From the NCBI GenBank assembly GCA_947623765.1, contig CANQIG010000080.1, forward strand, positions 1-8,015: 8,015 bases of DNA. The letters are read 5' to 3'. Position 1 is the first letter of the stretch; each line of letters starts with the position of its first letter. Below are positions 5,753-8,015 of the stretch, piece after piece. The stretch is from an uncultured Clostridia bacterium (GTDB lineage Bacteria > Bacillota > Clostridia > Oscillospirales > Acutalibacteraceae). The notes under the pieces are model-generated. The model was given only the letters and a program-made list of their open reading frames with translations, had not been told where the DNA came from and ran no database searches. A program made the translations under genes and the position numbers.

Positions 5753-5780
5753 ATGACAAATCGGTTACAAACTGGTTACA
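5753..5780 (-). promoter_or_regulatory. WalR (YycF)-type direct repeat at the wall hydrolase promoter
   Basis: On the minus strand TGTAAC (5775-5780), five bases, then TGTAAC (5764-5769) match the WalR consensus TGTWAH-N5-TGTWAH exactly. A third, degenerate TGTCAT (5753-5758) follows at the same 11-base step. The first hexamer overlaps the last base of the -10 element and the array covers the predicted start of transcription. That position suggests repression, as for the B. subtilis WalR-repressed genes. The related PhoP box (TTAACA-like repeats) fits less well. Confidence 0.7.
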
Positions 5781-5808
5781 TTATAGCACAGGCCGTCGGA
5801 AGATGCAA
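5780..5808 (-). promoter_or_regulatory. Predicted sigma-A promoter of the wall hydrolase gene
   Basis: On the minus strand there is TTGCAT (5803-5808), a 17-base spacer and a perfect TATAAT (5780-5785), with TG one base before the -10. Transcription would start near 5773, about 100 bases before the ATG at 5671. The WalR-like repeat begins within the -10. Confidence 0.85.
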
Positions 5809-5872
5809 GAGGAAAATGGAAAAATTTCGATCTTTTTTTGCGGGAAAAGTCGAAAAGCTCCACAAAAAAATA

Positions 5873-5901
5873 TTGCACACATCCCAAAGATATGGTAAAC
5901 T
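5873..5901 (+). promoter_or_regulatory. Predicted sigma-A promoter of the degV-acetyltransferase operon
   Basis: TTGCAC (5873-5878), a 17-base spacer and TAAACT (5896-5901), with TG one base before the -10. Transcription would start near 5908, leaving a leader of about 63 bases. The leader contains a small CCGGG-N5-CCCGG inverted repeat at 5913-5927. Confidence 0.7.
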
Positions 5902-5970
5902 AATAGAAAGAGCCGGGATTGGCCCGGGTAAGTGTGAGACAGAGCACCGATTGGGTGGGGAGGAACTGAC

Positions 5971-6828
5971 ATGAGTTACAAGATCATTACCGATTCGACG
6001 GCAGACCTGACCGTCGAGATGACGGATGCGCTGGGCGTACAGGTGATCCCGCTGCGGTTCACCATCGACGGGAAGACGTACCGCGACCGGGAGATGCCCG
6101 AGAAGACCTTCTACGCGAAGCTGCGCGAGGGCAAGATGTCCACGACGACGCAGATCAACGCGGACGAGTTCAAGGAGATCTTCGAGCCGGTCCTCCAAAG
6201 CGGGGAGGACGTTCTGTACATCGCGTTTTCGAGCGGGCTCTCCGGCACCTACCAGAGCGCCTGCATCGCGCGGGACGACCTCGCGCCGCTGTACCCGGAG
6301 CGCAAGCTCTACGTGTTCGATTCCCTCTGCGCCTCCATGGGCGAGGGGCTGCTGGTATATCTCGCGGCGAAGCTGCAGAAGGCCGGGACGGACATCGACA
6401 CGCTGCTCCAGTGGCTCGGCAGCCACGCGCCGCAGCTCGCGCACTGGTTCACCGTGGACGACCTGAACCACCTCAAGCGCGGCGGGCGCGTCTCTGCGGC
6501 GACGGCGCTCGTCGGCACGATGCTCGGCATCAAGCCGGTGCTCCATGTGGACGACGAGGGACATTTGATCCCGGTCAGCAAGGTGCGGGGACGGCGGCAG
6601 TCGCTCGACGCGCTGGTGCAGCGCATGGAGGCGAGCGCGATCACCCCGAAGGAGCAGACCGTGTTCATCAGCCACGGCGACTGCGAGGAGGACGCGAAAT
6701 ACATCGCAGAAAAGGTCAAGGCGAAGTTCGGCGTGCAGCACATCGAGATCAACTACATCGGGCCGGTCATCGGGGCGCATTCCGGCCCCGGCACCGTCGC
6801 CCTGTTCTTCCTCGGGACCGAGAGATAG
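5971..6828 (+). CDS. DegV family fatty-acid-binding protein (FakB-like)
   Basis: DegV/FakB proteins hold a fatty acid in a buried tunnel and present its carboxyl group, for example to the kinase FakA, so that exogenous fatty acids can enter phospholipid synthesis. The 285-residue product has the usual length and all family landmarks. These are the N-terminal IITDSTADL (5-13), STTTQI (57-62), FSSGLSGTYQSA (86-97), DSLCASMGEG (117-126), DLNHLKRGGRVS (164-175), GIKPVL (186-191) and the C-terminal IGPVIGAHSGPGTVALFF (263-280). In FakB proteins the TTTQ threonine, the SSGLSGT serines and the late histidine (His270 here) line the fatty-acid head group. The ATG follows GGGGAGG by seven bases. The acetyltransferase gene begins 12 bases after its stop, so they form an operon. 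No fakA is in the window, and the exact ligand cannot be told. Confidence 0.94.
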   Translation: MSYKIITDSTADLTVEMTDALGVQVIPLRFTIDGKTYRDREMPEKTFYAKLREGKMSTTTQINADEFKEIFEPVLQSGEDVLYIAFSSGLSGTYQSACIARDDLAPLYPERKLYVFDSLCASMGEGLLVYLAAKLQKAGTDIDTLLQWLGSHAPQLAHWFTVDDLNHLKRGGRVSAATALVGTMLGIKPVLHVDDEGHLIPVSKVRGRRQSLDALVQRMEASAITPKEQTVFISHGDCEEDAKYIAEKVKAKFGVQHIEINYIGPVIGAHSGPGTVALFFLGTER

Positions 6829-6840
6829 GAGGGACCTTCC

Positions 6841-7479
6841 ATGCGCGAAGAAGAAAAAGAGCTCTCCGGGCTGCTCTTTGTCCCCGGCCACCCGGATCTG
6901 AAAGCCATCAAGCTGCGCTGCCACAACCTGTGCAGCGAATACAACCGCACATTTGAGGACGAGACCGAAAAGCGCGCCGGGCTCGTCCGCGAGATCTTCG
7001 GCGCGTTCGGCGAGGGCTCGTTCGTGCAGGGCCCGATCCAGATCCACTACGGCGCACACACGAAGATCGGCAAGCGGTTCTTCGGGAACTTCAATCTCAC
7101 CATCCAGGACGACGGCGAGGTCACGATCGGCGACGACTGCAACTTCGGGCCGAACGTGACGATCGTCACGCCGGTCCACCCGCTGATCGCGGAGGAGCGC
7201 CGGTTCGTCACGACGGAGACCGGCGAGCACAAGCGCTTCTGCTGGGCGAAGCCGGTACACATCGGCTCGAACTGCTGGTTCGGCGCGAACGTCGTGATCT
7301 GCCCGGGCGTGACCGTCGGCGACGGCTGCGTGATCGGCGCGGGCGCGGTCGTCACGCGCGACATCCCCGCGAACAGCTTTGCGGCGGGCGTGCCGTGCCG
7401 CGTCGTCCGCGAGATCACCGAGTCGGACAGCCTCCGCCATCACCCGGAGCTTTGGGGCGAGGAAAAGCTCGTCTTTTGA
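6841..7479 (+). CDS. Sugar O-acetyltransferase of the LacA/Maa/NodL family
   Basis: This is a left-handed beta-helix (hexapeptide-repeat) acetyltransferase that moves acetyl from acetyl-CoA to a sugar hydroxyl, acting as a cytosolic trimer. The 212-residue product matches the family length. The N-terminal helical mac-type domain spans about 5-55. IHYGAHTKIGKRFFGNFNLTI (68-88) and VTIGDDCNFGPNVTI (94-108) are hexapeptide coils. TPVHPL (110-115) holds the catalytic His113. WAKPVHIGSNCWFGANVVICPGVTVGDGCVIGAGAVVTRDIP (135-176) completes the helix and acetyl-CoA site, and the chain ends with the usual GVPCRVVREI segment (183-192). The acceptor may be a simple sugar such as maltose or galactoside, or a glycan precursor; sequence does not decide. 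The ATG follows TAGGAGGG by seven bases. It is 12 bases downstream of degV and ends at a terminator. Confidence 0.93.
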   Translation: MREEEKELSGLLFVPGHPDLKAIKLRCHNLCSEYNRTFEDETEKRAGLVREIFGAFGEGSFVQGPIQIHYGAHTKIGKRFFGNFNLTIQDDGEVTIGDDCNFGPNVTIVTPVHPLIAEERRFVTTETGEHKRFCWAKPVHIGSNCWFGANVVICPGVTVGDGCVIGAGAVVTRDIPANSFAAGVPCRVVREITESDSLRHHPELWGEEKLVF

Positions 7480-7483
7480 AAAA

Positions 7484-7534
7484 ACAAACCGCCCGCGCGG
7501 CGTCCTTTTCGGGAACCGCGCGGGTTCGTTTTGT
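7484..7534. terminator. Bidirectional intrinsic terminator
   Basis: CCCGCGCGG (7492-7500) pairs perfectly with CCGCGCGGG (7516-7524), with a short inner CC/GG stem around TTTTC. On the minus strand the stem runs into UUUGUUUUUU, on the plus strand into UUCGUUUUGU. It ends both the degV operon and the convergent lipoprotein gene, whose stop is two bases away. The minus-strand tail is the stronger. Confidence 0.88.
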
Positions 7535-7535
7535 C

Positions 7536-7880
7536 TCAGGGGTATTCTCTCTCTAGGCCGTCCGGGATCTCCGTGACGTGTTCTTCCTTGAGCAAAAGCG
7601 CGCCGCCGTCCTGCGGCATCCAGCTCACGAGCCATTCCTCGGGCGGCCAGTCTTCATACGCGCTGATCCGGTCGTCCCGGTCGCCGTCCACATACCCGAT
7701 CTCGCCGCCCCGGCTGTTTTTCGGCACGACGCAGAACGGCGCGTACGTCCGCCCGTCCCAGTGGACGAGCCGGAGACCGCCCTGCACCGAGGACGTCATC
7801 TCGACCGGCGCGGGATTCCAGCAGCCGCAGGCCGAGAGCAGCAGGACGAGCGCGAGCGCGCCCGCGATCCCTCTTTTCAT
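7536..7880 (-). CDS. Small lipoprotein of unknown function
   Basis: The 114-residue product begins MKRGIAGALALVLLLSAC, a short basic and hydrophobic signal peptide ending in a lipobox (LSAC). Cys18 would be lipid-modified and the protein anchored outside the membrane. The mature part is small and acidic, with VHWDGRTYAPFCVVP (45-59), IGYVDGDRDDRISAYED (68-84) and a C-terminal HVTEIPDGLEREYP. I do not recognise a named family. VDGDRDDRI resembles Asp-rich calcium-loop sequences, but that is speculative. The ATG at 7878-7880 lies eight bases after AAAGGAGG. An in-frame TTG at 7901 would place that site inside the gene. It follows another gene on the same strand by 23 bases, so both are probably in one operon. 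Confidence 0.8.
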   Translation of the reverse strand: MKRGIAGALALVLLLSACGCWNPAPVEMTSSVQGGLRLVHWDGRTYAPFCVVPKNSRGGEIGYVDGDRDDRISAYEDWPPEEWLVSWMPQDGGALLLKEEHVTEIPDGLEREYP

Positions 7881-7903
7881 CCCGCGAACCTCCTTTTTCA
7901 AAG

Positions 7904-8015
7904 TCAGGTGTCGAGCTTCGCGTAATAGAGCGTTTTCGCCGCGCTGTCGTAGAGCGCCGCCGTGAAATTGAACGAGTACCGGTTCAGCATCACCGTCTCC
8001 CCCGCGAAGCCGGTC
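7904..8015 (-). CDS. C-terminal end of an unidentified protein (partial)
   Basis: An open frame enters from the right edge on the minus strand and stops with TGA at 7904-7906. The 37 visible residues end RYSFNFTAALYDSAAKTLYYAKLDT. The alternating polar and hydrophobic pattern suggests beta strands. It is 23 bases upstream of the small lipoprotein gene, close enough for one operon. The family cannot be named from this fragment. Its codon use, rich in GCG, CTC and ACG, is like that of its neighbours, which supports a real gene. Confidence 0.65.
   Translation of the reverse strand, partial: TGFAGETVMLNRYSFNFTAALYDSAAKTLYYAKLDT

Noticed and set aside
5764..5780. PhoP box in the wall hydrolase promoter
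   Set aside because: On the other strand the repeats read GTTACA, which fits the TTAACA-type PhoP consensus less well than TGTAAC fits WalR. The target gene type also favours WalR.
5913..5927. FapR-type operator in the degV leader (CCGGG-N5-CCCGG)
   Set aside because: The repeat is a short GC palindrome and does not resemble the FapR consensus with its TTAGTACC arms; likely a minor hairpin.
7881..7901. TTG start for the small lipoprotein, adding seven residues
   Set aside because: The added codons cover the AAAGGAGG ribosome binding site of the ATG at 7880.
1..8015. CRISPR array, insertion sequence, prophage or defence system
   Set aside because: No regularly spaced repeats, transposase, integrase or defence-type proteins were seen. 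Base composition and codon use look even across the genes.

Overview
The window looks like chromosomal DNA of a G+C-rich anaerobic member of the Bacillota, most likely Clostridia of the Oscillospirales type. This is inference. It rests on strong AGGAGG-type ribosome binding sites, housekeeping-type promoters in AT-rich gaps, a Gram-positive secreted NlpC/P60-SH3 wall enzyme and a DegV lipid-binding protein. There are eight convincing protein genes (two cut by the window edges), and no RNA genes, insertion sequences, prophage genes or CRISPR arrays that I could see.

Left part (1-3927): a partial mgtE magnesium transporter gene (minus strand, TTG start) lies downstream of uxuA, which encodes mannonate dehydratase (minus). 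uxuA is divergent from a Gfo/Idh/MocA oxidoreductase and a YdhF-like aldo/keto reductase (both plus). UxuA with two NAD(P)-dependent reductases suggests hexuronate or related sugar-acid catabolism. No classical uxuB (mannonate oxidoreductase) is present in the window. The uxuA/oxidoreductase gap holds two back-to-back promoters, GC-rich hairpins at both transcript starts and several inverted repeats. A near-identical operator-like palindrome lies before both plus-strand genes. The 172-base gap between uxuA and mgtE ends in a strong hairpin that includes the mgtE ribosome binding site and is followed by a U run, so it may be a regulatory switch.

Middle (3928-5970): a bidirectional terminator separates the aldo/keto reductase from a convergent gene for a secreted wall hydrolase. 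That protein has a signal peptide, an NlpC/P60-like domain, a cell-wall-binding-like repeat and four SH3b domains. Its promoter carries two exact TGTAAC hexamers and a degenerate third at 11-base steps. This matches the WalR (YycF) recognition pattern and overlaps the -10 element, which suggests repression by the WalKR system.

Right part (5971-8015): a DegV/FakB-like fatty-acid-binding protein gene and a LacA/Maa-type sugar O-acetyltransferase gene form a tight two-gene operon from a good promoter, ending at a bidirectional terminator. Facing them are a small lipoprotein gene of unknown function and the end of an upstream gene running off the window.

I do not see a clearly new defence or mobile system. 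The observations most worth following are regulatory: the mgtE leader switch, the WalR-type triple repeat, and the shared operator of the sugar-acid cluster.
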